In this document: positions 33,470-43,700 of the stretch, piece after piece
How the letters are laid out: each line of letters opens with the position of its first letter
Numbering within the stretch: the stretch's first letter is position 1
Assembly (NCBI GenBank): GCA_964463485.1
Contig: CAYXDO010000001.1
Location: forward strand, 133,911-197,910
Length of the DNA: 64,000 bases
Origin: CAYXDO01 sp964463485
Lineage (GTDB): Bacteria; Myxococcota; Kuafuiibacteriia; Kuafuiibacteriales; Kuafuiibacteriaceae
Direction: 5' to 3'
Translations under genes and position numbers: made by a program
The notes under the pieces: model-generated
The model's database searches: none
What the model was told of the DNA's origin: nothing
The model's input: the letters and a program-made list of their open reading frames with translations, nothing else

Positions 33470-35104
33470 TCAAACGACCGGTGGAACCGCGGGAATCCCG
33501 ATCGGCGTTAGAGGTCGCACGGGGAGCTGTACGACGAACTCCGTGCCCTTTTGACCGGAGCTCACGAGGATACGGCCGTGGTGGGCTCCGATGATCGACT
33601 GAGCGATCGGCAGCCCAAGCCCCGTTCCGCCGTCTTTCGTCGTGAAGAAGGGCTCGAAGATCGCGCCGAGCTGTTCCGAAGGAATTCCGCGGCCGGAGTC
33701 TTCGATGACGATCTCGGCGGCTTCCGAGGTTTGTCGGGTGCGGATTGAAATTCGACCTTGGCCCTCGACAGCCTGCGCCGCGTTGCGAAGGAGGTTCCAG
33801 AGCACTTGGCGCAGGGCGTCCGGATCTCCCGAGATCATGAGCTTCGGCACCAAGTCGAGCTCGATGCCGATGGAGCCGACCTCGGGTCCAGTGCGAAAGA
33901 CCTCCACGACGTTCGATACCAAGAGCGAAAGGTCGAGCTCTCGCTGGCTGAGCGAGCGTGGTCGGGCGAAGGCGAGGAAGTCCGTGATCAAGGCGTTGAG
34001 TCGGTCCGCCTCTCGGATCACGTTCTCCATCAAGCTCGCGAGGCCCTGCGGCGGTGTGAGCGTGCCTTTCAGCACGTGGATCGACGCGCACATGGACGCG
34101 AGCGGATTTCGGATTTCGTGAGCGAGGCCAGCGGCGAGGTTGCCAACGAGCGCGAGCCGTTCGGAGCGTTCGACGGCCTCCTTGAGCCGTACGATGTCGG
34201 TGACGTCTTGAAACACCAAGATCGACGAGCTGCCTCCATCGACGAGGCCGAGCGGAGCGAACGAAAAACCCAGCCTGATCGTGGAGGCGTCCGGACGGGC
34301 TTGCTCCGTTTCGAAGCGCTCCCTCGCGTTCGACACATGCTCGAGCTTTCGCCACGCGCGATCGACACCCGGAAGCAGCGTCTCGAGCGAGCTCCCGAGG
34401 AGCTCGTTGGAAGTGTGGCGAAGGATGTGACGAGCGGACTCGTTCGCGTAACGAATGATGCCCTTCTCATCGAACGTGACCAGCCCCGCAGGTAGTGACC
34501 TTAGGATCGCCGCGTGAAGCGCCTCGAGACGCTCGAGGTCACTCTCGCGTTGCGCGAGCCGCACGCCCGCGGCGCGGAGATTCTCCGCGAGTGTGGTCGC
34601 GAGCGCGCCAACGAGGCTCAACGCGATGGCGTTCGAGAGCATCGACAACATCGCGCGCGCAGCGGGCGCCTCCGGGAGGAAGCCGATGCCGGGAGTCGAT
34701 TGAACCAGCGAGATCACGCCGAAGTTCAGCAGCGAGCCCAACACCGCGAGGATCGCGCCCCGTCGATACAGCGTCATCGCGGCGCCGATGACCACGAACA
34801 CGTAGGCGAAGATGAAGACCGAATCGACACCACCGGTCATCAACACGAGCGCCGAGGCGAGGATCGAGTCGATCACGACCTGCACGATCGCGAAGGCCCG
34901 AACGGCCACCCGAAATCGAAGACCGAGCGCGTAGGCGATCGAGATGACGTAGGCGGCGATGATCAGCGTGTACTGCCAGGACGCATGCTCCTCGGCGCTT
35001 CCTAAAAGGAAGGAAGCGCCGAGCGAGACAGTGACGAGCAGAATGCGCAGCGCCGAGACGATCGACAGCTTGTCAGCGAGGTCGTCCTCTTCAGGACGGA
35101 CCAA
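33470..35104 (-). CDS. pilS: PilS-like membrane sensor histidine kinase
   Basis: About 544 residues from TTG 35104; a longer frame reaches ATG 35251 inside pilC. About six N-terminal membrane helices (20-190) are followed by a PAS domain (about 210-320), the HisKA phospho-acceptor in HEIRNPLASM (about 330) and a HATPase domain with NLLRNAAQAV, EDSGRGIP and GGTGLGL. In Myxococcus PilS controls pilA through PilR. Here the next gene downstream is a VWA lipoprotein, and no pilR or pilA is present in the window. Start uncertain because no ATG lies between pilC and the first helix. Confidence 0.88.
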   Translation of the reverse strand: MVRPEEDDLADKLSIVSALRILLVTVSLGASFLLGSAEEHASWQYTLIIAAYVISIAYALGLRFRVAVRAFAIVQVVIDSILASALVLMTGGVDSVFIFAYVFVVIGAAMTLYRRGAILAVLGSLLNFGVISLVQSTPGIGFLPEAPAARAMLSMLSNAIALSLVGALATTLAENLRAAGVRLAQRESDLERLEALHAAILRSLPAGLVTFDEKGIIRYANESARHILRHTSNELLGSSLETLLPGVDRAWRKLEHVSNARERFETEQARPDASTIRLGFSFAPLGLVDGGSSSILVFQDVTDIVRLKEAVERSERLALVGNLAAGLAHEIRNPLASMCASIHVLKGTLTPPQGLASLMENVIREADRLNALITDFLAFARPRSLSQRELDLSLLVSNVVEVFRTGPEVGSIGIELDLVPKLMISGDPDALRQVLWNLLRNAAQAVEGQGRISIRTRQTSEAAEIVIEDSGRGIPSEQLGAIFEPFFTTKDGGTGLGLPIAQSIIGAHHGRILVSSGQKGTEFVVQLPVRPLTPIGIPAVPPVV

Positions 35105-35180
35105 TCCGAGGTGGAGATCAGTTCGTTCAGCGGGAAGGGAGGAGGGAGAATCGAACGCAGAACGGTCGTCCGAATCGAAC

Positions 35181-36383
35181 TTACTTGATGGCGCCGGCAA
35201 GCTCGAAGATCGGGAGGTACATCGCGACGATGAGGCCGCCGAGCATGCCACCGAGGAAGACCATCATGAGCGGTTCGAGGAGCGCGGTGAGCGCAGCGAC
35301 GGCCACGTCGACTTCGTCTTCGTAGAAGTCTGCGATCTTCTGGAGCATCGAGTCCATCTGACCGGTCGACTCACCGACCGCGATCATCTGCACGACCATC
35401 ACAGGAAACACGCCGGTTTCAGCGAGAGGGTCGGCCATGGTTCGACCTTCGGAGATGCGTTCACGTGTGTACATGACCGCGTTTTCGACGACCTTGTTAC
35501 CAGCGGACTTCGCAGTGATGGTGAGCGCGTCGAGAATCGGCACGCCTGACGAGATCATCGTTCCAAGCGTTCGAGTGAACTTCGCGACGGCGACTTTGCG
35601 GAAGAGCGGCCCGAAGACCGGGGCCTTCAGCATGACGCCATCGAAGTACAAGCGACCCGTCTTGGTTCGAATCCCTGCGCGGAACAGGAAGAAGAAAATG
35701 ACCGTGCCGATGATCGCTGGGATCAAGTTCGCGCGTAGGCCGTTGGACAAGTCGATGACGAACTGGGTCGGGGCAGGGAGCGTGCCGCCGAAGTCTTTGA
35801 ACATCTTCTCGAAGACCGGAATCACCCAGATGAGAAGAACGGCGGTGACGCCGATGGACACGGTGAGGACGACGCCTGGGTACACCATGGCGCCTTTCAC
35901 CTGCCTGATCAGCTTCATGTTCTTCTCCATGTAAGCCGCCAAGCGGTTGAGAATGGTGTCGAGGATACCGCCGACTTCGCCAGCTGCGACGAGGTTGACG
36001 AAGAGCTCGTCGAAGACCTTCGGATGTTTGGCGAGCGCGTCTGCGAGAGTGGAGCCTGACTCGACGTCGACGCGGACGCCGTTGATGATCTTGCCGAAGA
36101 TCTGGTTTTGCTGTTGTGACCCGAGGATCTCGAGGCACTGCACGAGAGGCAGACCTGCATCGATCATCGTTGCGAACTGACGCGTGAAGACGACGAGTTC
36201 CTTGGAGGCGACGCCAGAGCCGATCGTGGGGAGCGTGAGCTCCTTCGGCTTCTTTTTGATTTTGCTCGCCTGGATCTGCTGGGCCTTCAGCTTCTGGCTG
36301 ACGATGTCGGCGTTCTCGGCCTCCATCGTCCCAGTTCGGACTTCGCCTTGCCGGGTCTTGCCCTCCCAAATGAAGACTGCCAT
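35181..36383 (-). CDS. pilC: type IV pilus inner-membrane platform protein PilC
   Basis: 400 residues, typical for the GspF/PilC family. Two homologous cytoplasmic T2SSF domains (about 65-190 and 270-390), each with the conserved pattern FTRQFATMIDAGLPLVQCLEIL or FTRTLGTMISSGVPILDAL, alternate with three membrane helices. It is the rotary platform on which the PilB and PilT motors act to polymerise or remove pilin. Lies in the order pilB-pilT-pilC-pilS on the minus strand. Confidence 0.96.
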   Translation of the reverse strand: MAVFIWEGKTRQGEVRTGTMEAENADIVSQKLKAQQIQASKIKKKPKELTLPTIGSGVASKELVVFTRQFATMIDAGLPLVQCLEILGSQQQNQIFGKIINGVRVDVESGSTLADALAKHPKVFDELFVNLVAAGEVGGILDTILNRLAAYMEKNMKLIRQVKGAMVYPGVVLTVSIGVTAVLLIWVIPVFEKMFKDFGGTLPAPTQFVIDLSNGLRANLIPAIIGTVIFFFLFRAGIRTKTGRLYFDGVMLKAPVFGPLFRKVAVAKFTRTLGTMISSGVPILDALTITAKSAGNKVVENAVMYTRERISEGRTMADPLAETGVFPVMVVQMIAVGESTGQMDSMLQKIADFYEDEVDVAVAALTALLEPLMMVFLGGMLGGLIVAMYLPIFELAGAIK

Positions 36384-36484
36384 CGGGGGTTGCTCCTCTT
36401 CTCTCGAAGCCGCGTTCGAGCGACTTCAGCTTGCCACACTCTATCCTGTGATCGCCAGCGCCGCAAACCGGCGAACGTGGAGAA

Positions 36485-37591
36485 TCATTGAGCCGGTCGC
36501 CGCGGCCCGGAGGTCGCGGCAGTTTTGACAGGGGTTGCCAAGATCTGCCGAAGCTCGTCCAAGTTGGAGCTGTAGGCCGCTCCGTCTTCCCAAGTGATGA
36601 TCCTCCGTTGGATCAGGTTTGCCAGGGCCTGGTTCATGGTCTGCATGCCGAACTGCTCTTGACCGACCTGCATCGCGCCGTAGACCTGGTGGATTTTTTC
36701 TTCGCGAATGAGGTTTCGGATGGCGGAGGTGGGGACCATGACCTCCGCGGCGAGGCAGCGTCCTGATCCGGACGCCTTTGGAATGAGGCACTGGGTCATG
36801 ACGCCTTCGAGGATGAACGAGAGCACGGCGCGAACCTGTGGCTGCTGATACGGCGGGAACACGTCCAAAATCCGGTTGATGGTCTGCACGCAGGAGTTGG
36901 TGTGCAGCGTCGCGAACACCAAGTGGCCGGTTTCGGCGATCACGAGCGCGGACTCCATGGTCTCTAGGTCGCGCATCTCGCCTACCAAGATCACATCGGG
37001 ATCCTGTCGGAGGACGTATTTGAGGGCTTTTTTGAAGGAGTCCGTATCCGCGCCGACCTCGCGCTGATTCACGATGCAGCTCTTGTGGTTGTGCAAGAAC
37101 TCGATGGGGTCTTCGACGGTGAGGATGTGCTCGTGTCGTTCCGAGTTGATCTTGTTGATCATGGACGCGAGCGACGTGGACTTGCCTGAGCCAGTAGGGC
37201 CGGTGACGAGCACGAGGCCGCGAGGTTTGTCCGCGAGATCGGCGACGACCTTGGGGAGCCCGAGCTCTTCGAAGGTGAGGATCTTGAACGGAATGGTGCG
37301 GAAGGCGCCGGACACGGCGCCGCGCTGCATGTAGATGTTGGCGCGGAAGCGAGAGAGGTTCTTGACGCCGAAGGAGAGGTCGAGCTCGTTTTCCTCTTCG
37401 AAGACGTGCTTCTGCGCATCGGTGAGGATGGAGTAGCAAAGCTGCTTCGTCTCGACCGGAGTAAGCGGCGGCATCTTGAGCGGTACCAAGCTGCCGTCGA
37501 TGCGGAGCATGGGGGGCGCGCCGGTGGTGATGTGGAGGTCGGAAGAGCCCTTCTCGACCATCGCTTTCAGGAGTTGGTGCAGGTTGGCCAT
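36485..37591 (-). CDS. pilT: type IV pilus retraction ATPase PilT
   Basis: 368 residues. PAS-like N-terminal domain (1-100), Walker A GPTGSGKST (about 134-142), Asp box TVEDPIEFLH, Walker B-type LVGEMRDLETM, His box TGHLVFATLHTN, and the PilT-specific AIRNLIREEK motif (about 290-299) needed for retraction. It powers pilus disassembly for twitching motility. A single copy lies 38 bases after pilB. Confidence 0.96.
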   Translation of the reverse strand: MANLHQLLKAMVEKGSSDLHITTGAPPMLRIDGSLVPLKMPPLTPVETKQLCYSILTDAQKHVFEEENELDLSFGVKNLSRFRANIYMQRGAVSGAFRTIPFKILTFEELGLPKVVADLADKPRGLVLVTGPTGSGKSTSLASMINKINSERHEHILTVEDPIEFLHNHKSCIVNQREVGADTDSFKKALKYVLRQDPDVILVGEMRDLETMESALVIAETGHLVFATLHTNSCVQTINRILDVFPPYQQPQVRAVLSFILEGVMTQCLIPKASGSGRCLAAEVMVPTSAIRNLIREEKIHQVYGAMQVGQEQFGMQTMNQALANLIQRRIITWEDGAAYSSNLDELRQILATPVKTAATSGPRRPAQ

Positions 37592-37628
37592 GAGACCTCG
37601 CGAGGTGTTGGGCCCGAAGGCCTCGGCT

Positions 37629-39347
37629 TCAGTCGGAGGCGCTGACGCGCGTGACTTCTTCGATGTTGGTGAGACCTTCTCGAAGCTTGTTCAGGGCGGC
37701 CATTCGAAGCGTCTGCATGCCTAGGCGGATCGCCTCGGCCTTCAGCTCCGCGGCGGAGGCGCCGTTGATCACGAACTCCTTGAGCTCGTCGACGAAGGTC
37801 ATGACCTCGTAGATCGCGACGCGACCCTTGTAGCCCGTCTCCGAGCAGGTCTCGCAACCTTGGCCCTTCATAACCTGGAAGGAACCGATCTCGTTCTGTT
37901 TGATCTGGACTTCGAGCAGCGCGGAGTCCGGCACCGTGATCGACTGCTTGCAGTCCCCGCAGACCTTACGCGCAAGACGTTGGGCGAGGATCAGGTTTAC
38001 GGACGCGGTCACGAGGAAGGGCTCGATGCCCATGTTCAACAGGCGCGAGATCGTCGACGGCGCGTCGTTCGTGTGCAGCGTCGACAACACCATGTGGCCG
38101 GTGAGCGCCGCCTTGATCGCGATCTCCGCCGTTTCGAAGTCTCGAATCTCGCCCACCATGATGATGTTCGGGTCTTGGCGGAGGAACGCGCGCAGAGCGG
38201 CTGCGAAGTTCAGACCGATGTCGTCGTTCATCTGCACCTGGTTGATGCCGTGCAGGTTGTATTCGACGGGGTCTTCGGCGGTGGAGATGTTCACCGTCGT
38301 CTTGTTGAGCTCGGAGAGCGCCGAGTAGAGCGTCGTGGTCTTTCCGGAACCGGTAGGGCCCGTCACCAGCGTCATGCCGTAGGGCATCTTGATCGCGTGT
38401 TTGAACAACGCGAGCGGCTTGGCTTCGAAGCCGAGCTTCGTCATGTCGAGCTGCAGGTTGCCTTTGTCGAGGAGCCGAAGAACGACCTTCTCGCCGAACA
38501 GAGTCGGCAACACCGAGACGCGATAGTCCATCTCGCGGCCCTTGCCGAGCTTGAGCTTGATGCGACCGTCTTGAGGGAGGCGGCGCTCGGCGATGTCGAG
38601 CTTCGACATGATCTTCACGCGAGACGTGATCGCATTCTTCAGTTTGATCGGCGGCTTCATCATTTCGTAGAGCACGCCGTCGATGCGGTATCGGACCCGG
38701 TAGTCCTTCTCGTAGGGCTCCATGTGGATGTCGGAGGCCCCCTTTTTGATCGCGTCGATCAGGATCAAGTTCACGAGCTTGACGACGGGCGCGTCTTCCG
38801 CGGAGCGCTCGAGGTCGATGACGTTGACGTTGTCTTCGTCGGCGCCGACTTCGATCTCGTCTTCGTCGAACTCCGCCATGACCTCGTCGTAGTTGAGGTC
38901 ACCGCCCTGCTGCTCCTGGGCGCCGCCGCCGTAGTAGCGATCGATGGAGTTTTTGATCGCGCCGTCGGACGCGACGACGACCTCGATGTTGTAGCCCGTC
39001 AAGAACTTGAGGTCGTCGATGGCGAAGATGTTCGACGGATCGGCCATCGCCACGATCAGCGACGCGCCGGCGCGATTCACCGGAATGACCTGGTGCTTTT
39101 CGGCCACGTCTCTTGGAACGAGCGCGATCACTTCACTGTCGATTTCGAAGTCCGACAGATTGATCGCAGGGACGCCGTACTGCTTCGACAGGAACGTCGT
39201 GAGCTCGTTCTCTTCGATGTAGCCGAGCTTCGTGAGGTTGTATCCGAGTCGACCGCCGGTCTTTCTCTGTTCTTCTTGCGCAGCTTGTAGCTGCTGCAAG
39301 GAGATGAGGTTTTCGCGGACGAGGAGCTCTCCAAGTCTTCCAGGCAT
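37629..39347 (-). CDS. pilB: type IV pilus extension ATPase PilB
   Basis: 572 residues. N-terminal MshEN (cyclic-di-GMP-binding type) region (about 1-150, starting RLGELLVRENLISLQQLQAAQ), then the motor with Walker A GPTGSGKTTT (about 328), STAEDPVEY, MVGEIRDFETAEIA and TGHMVLSTLHTND. A four-Cys zinc site (CGDC about 460, CETC about 496) is characteristic of PilB/GspE. It drives pilin polymerisation. A near-consensus promoter sits 11 bases before the ATG, with no ribosome site, suggesting a nearly leaderless pil transcript. Confidence 0.96.
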   Translation of the reverse strand: MPGRLGELLVRENLISLQQLQAAQEEQRKTGGRLGYNLTKLGYIEENELTTFLSKQYGVPAINLSDFEIDSEVIALVPRDVAEKHQVIPVNRAGASLIVAMADPSNIFAIDDLKFLTGYNIEVVVASDGAIKNSIDRYYGGGAQEQQGGDLNYDEVMAEFDEDEIEVGADEDNVNVIDLERSAEDAPVVKLVNLILIDAIKKGASDIHMEPYEKDYRVRYRIDGVLYEMMKPPIKLKNAITSRVKIMSKLDIAERRLPQDGRIKLKLGKGREMDYRVSVLPTLFGEKVVLRLLDKGNLQLDMTKLGFEAKPLALFKHAIKMPYGMTLVTGPTGSGKTTTLYSALSELNKTTVNISTAEDPVEYNLHGINQVQMNDDIGLNFAAALRAFLRQDPNIIMVGEIRDFETAEIAIKAALTGHMVLSTLHTNDAPSTISRLLNMGIEPFLVTASVNLILAQRLARKVCGDCKQSITVPDSALLEVQIKQNEIGSFQVMKGQGCETCSETGYKGRVAIYEVMTFVDELKEFVINGASAAELKAEAIRLGMQTLRMAALNKLREGLTNIEEVTRVSASD

Positions 39348-39358
39348 GTGAGGTTCGG

Positions 39359-39387
39359 AGCCTATTCGCGGTCGGCCGCCGTGTCAA
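39359..39387 (-). promoter_or_regulatory. near-consensus sigma-70 promoter abutting pilB
   Basis: On the minus strand TTGACA (39387-39382), a 17-base spacer and TAGGCT (39364-39359) are followed by only 11 bases to the pilB ATG. No Shine-Dalgarno sequence is visible in those 11 bases. The expected start point would leave about 4-5 leader bases. Confidence 0.6.
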
Positions 39388-39481
39388 AGCTCGCCGAGCA
39401 TCCGACCGCTTCCCACATGAGCCTCCGGACCTGCTTGGGTTCCACCCCCGCCCGCGCCGAGAACGAAAGCACGGGCCTGCT

Positions 39482-39673
39482 CTACTGATAGCCAGTGTCG
39501 ATAGCCGGTGTCGAATGGCACGCGCTCGACGCGGCGACCCACACGTGGGCCGGATTCGAGCGAGCGAGCACCCAAGCCTCGGGTGGGACCGCGAAGACGA
39601 GCAGCCCAGCCCGGGGCGCGGTCGCAAGTCGAGCCCCAAATCGCTCCGCAAGGTCAGTCGGCCCACGAGCCAT
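39482..39673 (-). CDS. possible small ORF between ribF and pilB (uncertain)
   Basis: 63 residues starting 12 bases after the ribF stop: MARGPTDLAERFGARL, then LLVFAVPPEAWVLARS, then VWVAASSACHST. The frame closes at TAG near 39482. A shifted frame (39384-39575) continues with WLSVEQARAFVLGAG and could be the real remainder after a frameshift. The near-tandem 12-base duplication CACCGGCTATCG/ACACTGGCTATC lies at the junction. No family recognised. The rest of the 338-base gap 39348-39685 holds the pilB promoter. Confidence 0.35.
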   Translation of the reverse strand: MARGPTDLAERFGARLATAPRAGLLVFAVPPEAWVLARSNPAHVWVAASSACHSTPAIDTGYQ

Positions 39674-39685
39674 CGAGCTCGAGGA

Positions 39686-40618
39686 TCACGGGGTCGACAA
39701 GATCGCGCGCGCCCGCGCTGCATCCTCACGGATCTGAGCGACGAGCGCCTGGAATCCATCGAACTTACGCTCGTCGCGAATCCGCTCGACGAGCGCCACG
39801 CGGATCTGTTGCCCGTAAAGATCCGCGTCGAAATCGAACAGGTGGGTCTCGACTCGCAACTCCTTGCCGGAAAAAGTGGGCCGCCACCCAACGTTGGTGA
39901 CCGAACCGAAGCACGCGCCCGACATCAACGTCGTCCGTGTTGCATACACGCCCACTCTCGGGACGATCTCGAGCCCAACGGCGACGTTCGCGGTGGGGAC
40001 GCCGATGGTTCGGCCGCGCCGATCCCCTTCCACCACTTCGCCCACGATCTCGTGATGAGACCCAAGCAAGCGCGCCGCCGCCGCTACATCGCCCTCTTCG
40101 AGCAGCGAGCGAATACGCGAGCTCGATACCGGCGCCCCGTCGACCTCGACCGCAGGTACGACGTCCACCGTAAATCCTTGCGCTCGACCAGCCTCGACCA
40201 GCGTCGCCGCCGATCCGCCCCGGCCCCGCCCAAAGTGGAAGTTGAAGCCCACCGTCACGTGGCGCGGCGAGAGACGCATGAGGTACTGCTCGACGAAGAC
40301 CTCGGCCTCGAGCGACGACAGCTCGTCGGTGAAAGGTTCCAAGACGACGCGATCGTGTCCTACGGCGAGAAGGCGACGCACGCGCTCGGTCGTGGAGATC
40401 AACGGGCGAGGAGGCTTCGCGGACAACACCCGCGCGGGGAGCGGATCGAACGTGTACGCGTAAAGCGGAAGGCTGAGCGCCACGGATCGCGCTTTGGCGC
40501 GCGACACCAGCCCGCGATGGCCGAGGTGTACGCCATCGAACGTTCCAAGCGTGACCACACTCCCGAGCACGCTCGCGACCGAACGCGCTCCGGCGATCAA
40601 TCGATCGTCACCGCGCAT
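39686..40618 (-). CDS. ribF: bifunctional riboflavin kinase / FAD synthetase
   Basis: Converts riboflavin to FMN and then FAD. 310 residues, the standard length. The N-terminal nucleotidyltransferase half has GTFDGVHLGHRGLV (about 24-37, HxGH motif) and VSSSRIRSLLEEGD (about 160). The C-terminal riboflavin kinase half has GVPTANV (about 195) and ETHLFDFDADLYGQ (about 257). ATG 40618 gives the normal N-terminus; the open frame extends 143 codons upstream without family similarity. Divergent from the fusion gene at 40709. Confidence 0.96.
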   Translation of the reverse strand: MRGDDRLIAGARSVASVLGSVVTLGTFDGVHLGHRGLVSRAKARSVALSLPLYAYTFDPLPARVLSAKPPRPLISTTERVRRLLAVGHDRVVLEPFTDELSSLEAEVFVEQYLMRLSPRHVTVGFNFHFGRGRGGSAATLVEAGRAQGFTVDVVPAVEVDGAPVSSSRIRSLLEEGDVAAAARLLGSHHEIVGEVVEGDRRGRTIGVPTANVAVGLEIVPRVGVYATRTTLMSGACFGSVTNVGWRPTFSGKELRVETHLFDFDADLYGQQIRVALVERIRDERKFDGFQALVAQIREDAARARAILSTP

Positions 40619-40708
40619 GGACGGCTCTGCCTTTGCCACGTCGGACGGCCGAGGCCAAGGGAAGGAAGTCCGTTCGACATCGCCACACCCTCGTGAGAAG
40701 CAAAGTCC

Positions 40709-43700
40709 GTGGGGCCCCTCCTCCTCACGCTGCTGGCTCAAAACCCGGCCTGGCCGTCGAGCGATCCGCTCCTCGGATCCGCCGAGCTCGCCGACCCGCG
40801 GTTCATGCCCGATGATCCAACGTTCAGGACGACGTGCGGAGCCTTGGAGCTCAAGAGCTTCACGTCGACATGTACCCCCAACATTCCCGATGGAGAAGCC
40901 TCGCTCGGACCTGGAATCGCGGCCGATCGCGCCTGGCTGCGCACGGTTGGAGATCCGCGAGTGACCATCGCGGTGCTCGCGCTCGGGGCCGACTTCTCCG
41001 ATCCGGAGCTCGTCGCGCGCTGGGCCTTGAACGCCAACGAGGTCCAAACCGTTGATCGAAATGCTGACGGAGCAGTGACTGTCCTCGACTTCACCAGGCT
41101 TCGAACTTCGACCAGCCTCCCCACTCTGGACACGATCACCGACCCCCGGCTGACGGCCCGCGCCGATCGCGGAGACCTCAACGGCAACGGCCTGCTCGAC
41201 CCCAACGACTTGATAAGGCTCCTCGCCAACGGTGTGGACGAGGATCAGAACGGCGTCATTGACGATATCGCGGGCTACGATTTCATCGACGGTGACCCAG
41301 ATCCGAGCGGTCCGACCGACAACTCGAGCGCTCGCAAAATCGCCGCCGAAGCCAACAACGGGATCGGCAGCCTCGGCGTGTGCCCCAAGTGCACACTGAT
41401 CCCGATTCGGATCGCCACCTCGAAGCGCGCGCCCGCGCGGATCGTGGCGAAGGGGTTGGCTTACGTCGCAAAGACGGTTCGAATTGCCGTTCTTCCCTTA
41501 GAGCCCCAAGGTGGATCGTCGGATCTTCATGCTGCCGTCGCGGAGTGCGCGGCCAGCGGAACGCTCTTGATCGCTGCGGCACAACTGCGAGGGGGCCTCG
41601 CAACACCTTGGACAGACCGCGGAGTGCTCTTCGTCGGCTCCGTCGGCCCTGACCAGGAGCTTTCGAAGGCAACGACCGTTTTTCAGCCGAGGTCGTGTGT
41701 GTCGCTCAGTCACGGACCTGTTGCGCCCGGAGGTTGCGACGGCACGGCGGCGCTCTTGACCGCGGGCGTTGCGGGGCTGATCGCGTCGATCTCGCCGACC
41801 ATCGGGCCCACCGATAGGTTGGCGCTCTTGCTCAGCAGCACCACGCTGCCTCCCCTCGGACCCGGCCTTTCGCCCTCCCCTTCCATCGGAACTGGACGGA
41901 TCGACGCGCGCCGCGCGGTCGATGCCGCCGCGAGCCACCGAATTCCTCCCTCGTTGGCGATCCAATCACCACGTCCCTTCGCGCCCATCGATCCGTTCTC
42001 GCCGTTCCCGCCAATCGTGATCGACCTCGAGCCGCGCGCTTCGATGGAGCTTCTGGTCTCAGCGGAGCGCGGAGCGTCCCCTCCGACGGACACGTTCACT
42101 CCGCTCGCGCGATCCGTGGAGCGCTCGCCGACCGTTCGGTCGTTCCAGATCACTCCTGGCCTACGCGCAGAAGACCCCGCGGGCGCACCCGCTTCCTTTC
42201 ACGAAGCAGCGATCACCCTTCGGGCCACGCTGACTTCCACGGTGACCGACCTCGCCGCTGAAGCCCGCGTAACTGTCCTGACACAGAGGGACCTGTGGGC
42301 TTGGCCGGCGTTCCCGCGCGAGCTGCCGTCGCGGGTCTCGACGCCGCCTCGCGTGGTCGACTTGGATGGTGACCAGGCCGACGAGATCGTGATCGCCACC
42401 GACGACGGCGTGATCTTCGTCCTCGACTCCGTGGCCCAGGACCGACCCGGCTGGCCACGACGCCTTTCGAACGAGTCGCTCACGGGCGTCGCGATCGCAG
42501 GAGGCACGTTGGTCGCCGCTTCGGCCGGAGGAGAGCTGCACGTACTGGATGTTGGAGGTCGAACGAAACACACCTTCACGATCGATGGTTCGCCCACCGC
42601 CGCGCCGATCATCGCTGACCTCGATGCCGATGGGCTCGACGACTATGTCATCGCGACGGAAACCTCGGTCGATGTTTGGTCGTCGAGCGGAGTACGGGTA
42701 GCGCCCTTCCCCGTCGAGTTGGGCGCGCTGATCGGAGCCCCAGCTTTGAACGAACGAACGATCGGCGTGGCCACCGCCGAGCGACTGTTCATCATCGAGG
42801 ACAGCCGCACACGATCCGTCGAGTTCGAGGAGCCACGCTTCGACGCTCCTACGATGGGCCCGCGGATCGGTCTGCCGCCAGGAGTCGTGGCGGCCGACGT
42901 GGATCGCGACGGAACAGTCGAATGGATCGTCGCGCCCGTGGGGCGCCGCCCGTTCGTGGTTCGCGGCGAAGAGATCGTCACGCTCACCTCGAGCATCCGC
43001 GCGTCCTTCGGTGAGAAGGCCCCGGCGAAGGCGGACGGCGAAGCGATCTTCGCGCTCGACGGAGACTTCGCGGTCGCGGATTTCGATGGGGACGAGAGCC
43101 TCGAGCTCTTCCATCGCGCCGCGCCGCTCACCACGATCGAAGGCGATCCCTTCGTCGAGCTCGAACCGCTGTTCTCGGTCTGGAACCTCACGAGCGGCGC
43201 TTTCTTGGATCGCTTTCCGCGCGAGCTCACGAGCTGGTCAAGCTCGGAGCCTCTCGTCGCTGACGTCGACGGTGACCGGCGATTCGAAGCGATCTACGAG
43301 GACGGCCGGCTGATTCGCGCGGTCTCGGCGATTGGTTTGTCGCCGCGCGGCTTTCCGAAGGTCGTGTCCGACGAGCTCGCGGGCATGGCCGTCGGCGACC
43401 TCGACGGAGATCGACGGCTCGATCTGGTGGCGGTCACTCGCATGGGCCGGGTGTTCGCGTGGCGGACCCGCGGTGAAGTGGCGCCGTGGCCGACGGCGAG
43501 ACACGACCCGCGATCGAGCGGCTTCGCATCGGAAGGCCTGGACTTGCGACTCGCCTCGAACGGGACCGACTGCTCGTGCTCGACCGAGCCGACGAAGGCG
43601 CCGGCGAGCGCGGCGCTTTGGGTCCTCATCCTCGGCATCCTCGTTCGACGACGGTTCGCCGTGGCTCTGTTCGTGTGTTCGACCGCCTGTTCGATCGCGT

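Noticed and set aside
35660..35690. tRNA-like GGTTCGAATCC box
   Set aside because: Lies inside pilC coding sequence; no acceptor stem or cloverleaf around it.
37860..39290. 476-residue plus-strand open frame opposite pilB
   Set aside because: Antisense shadow with Arg/Asp/His/Val-rich composition; pilB motifs are intact on the other strand.
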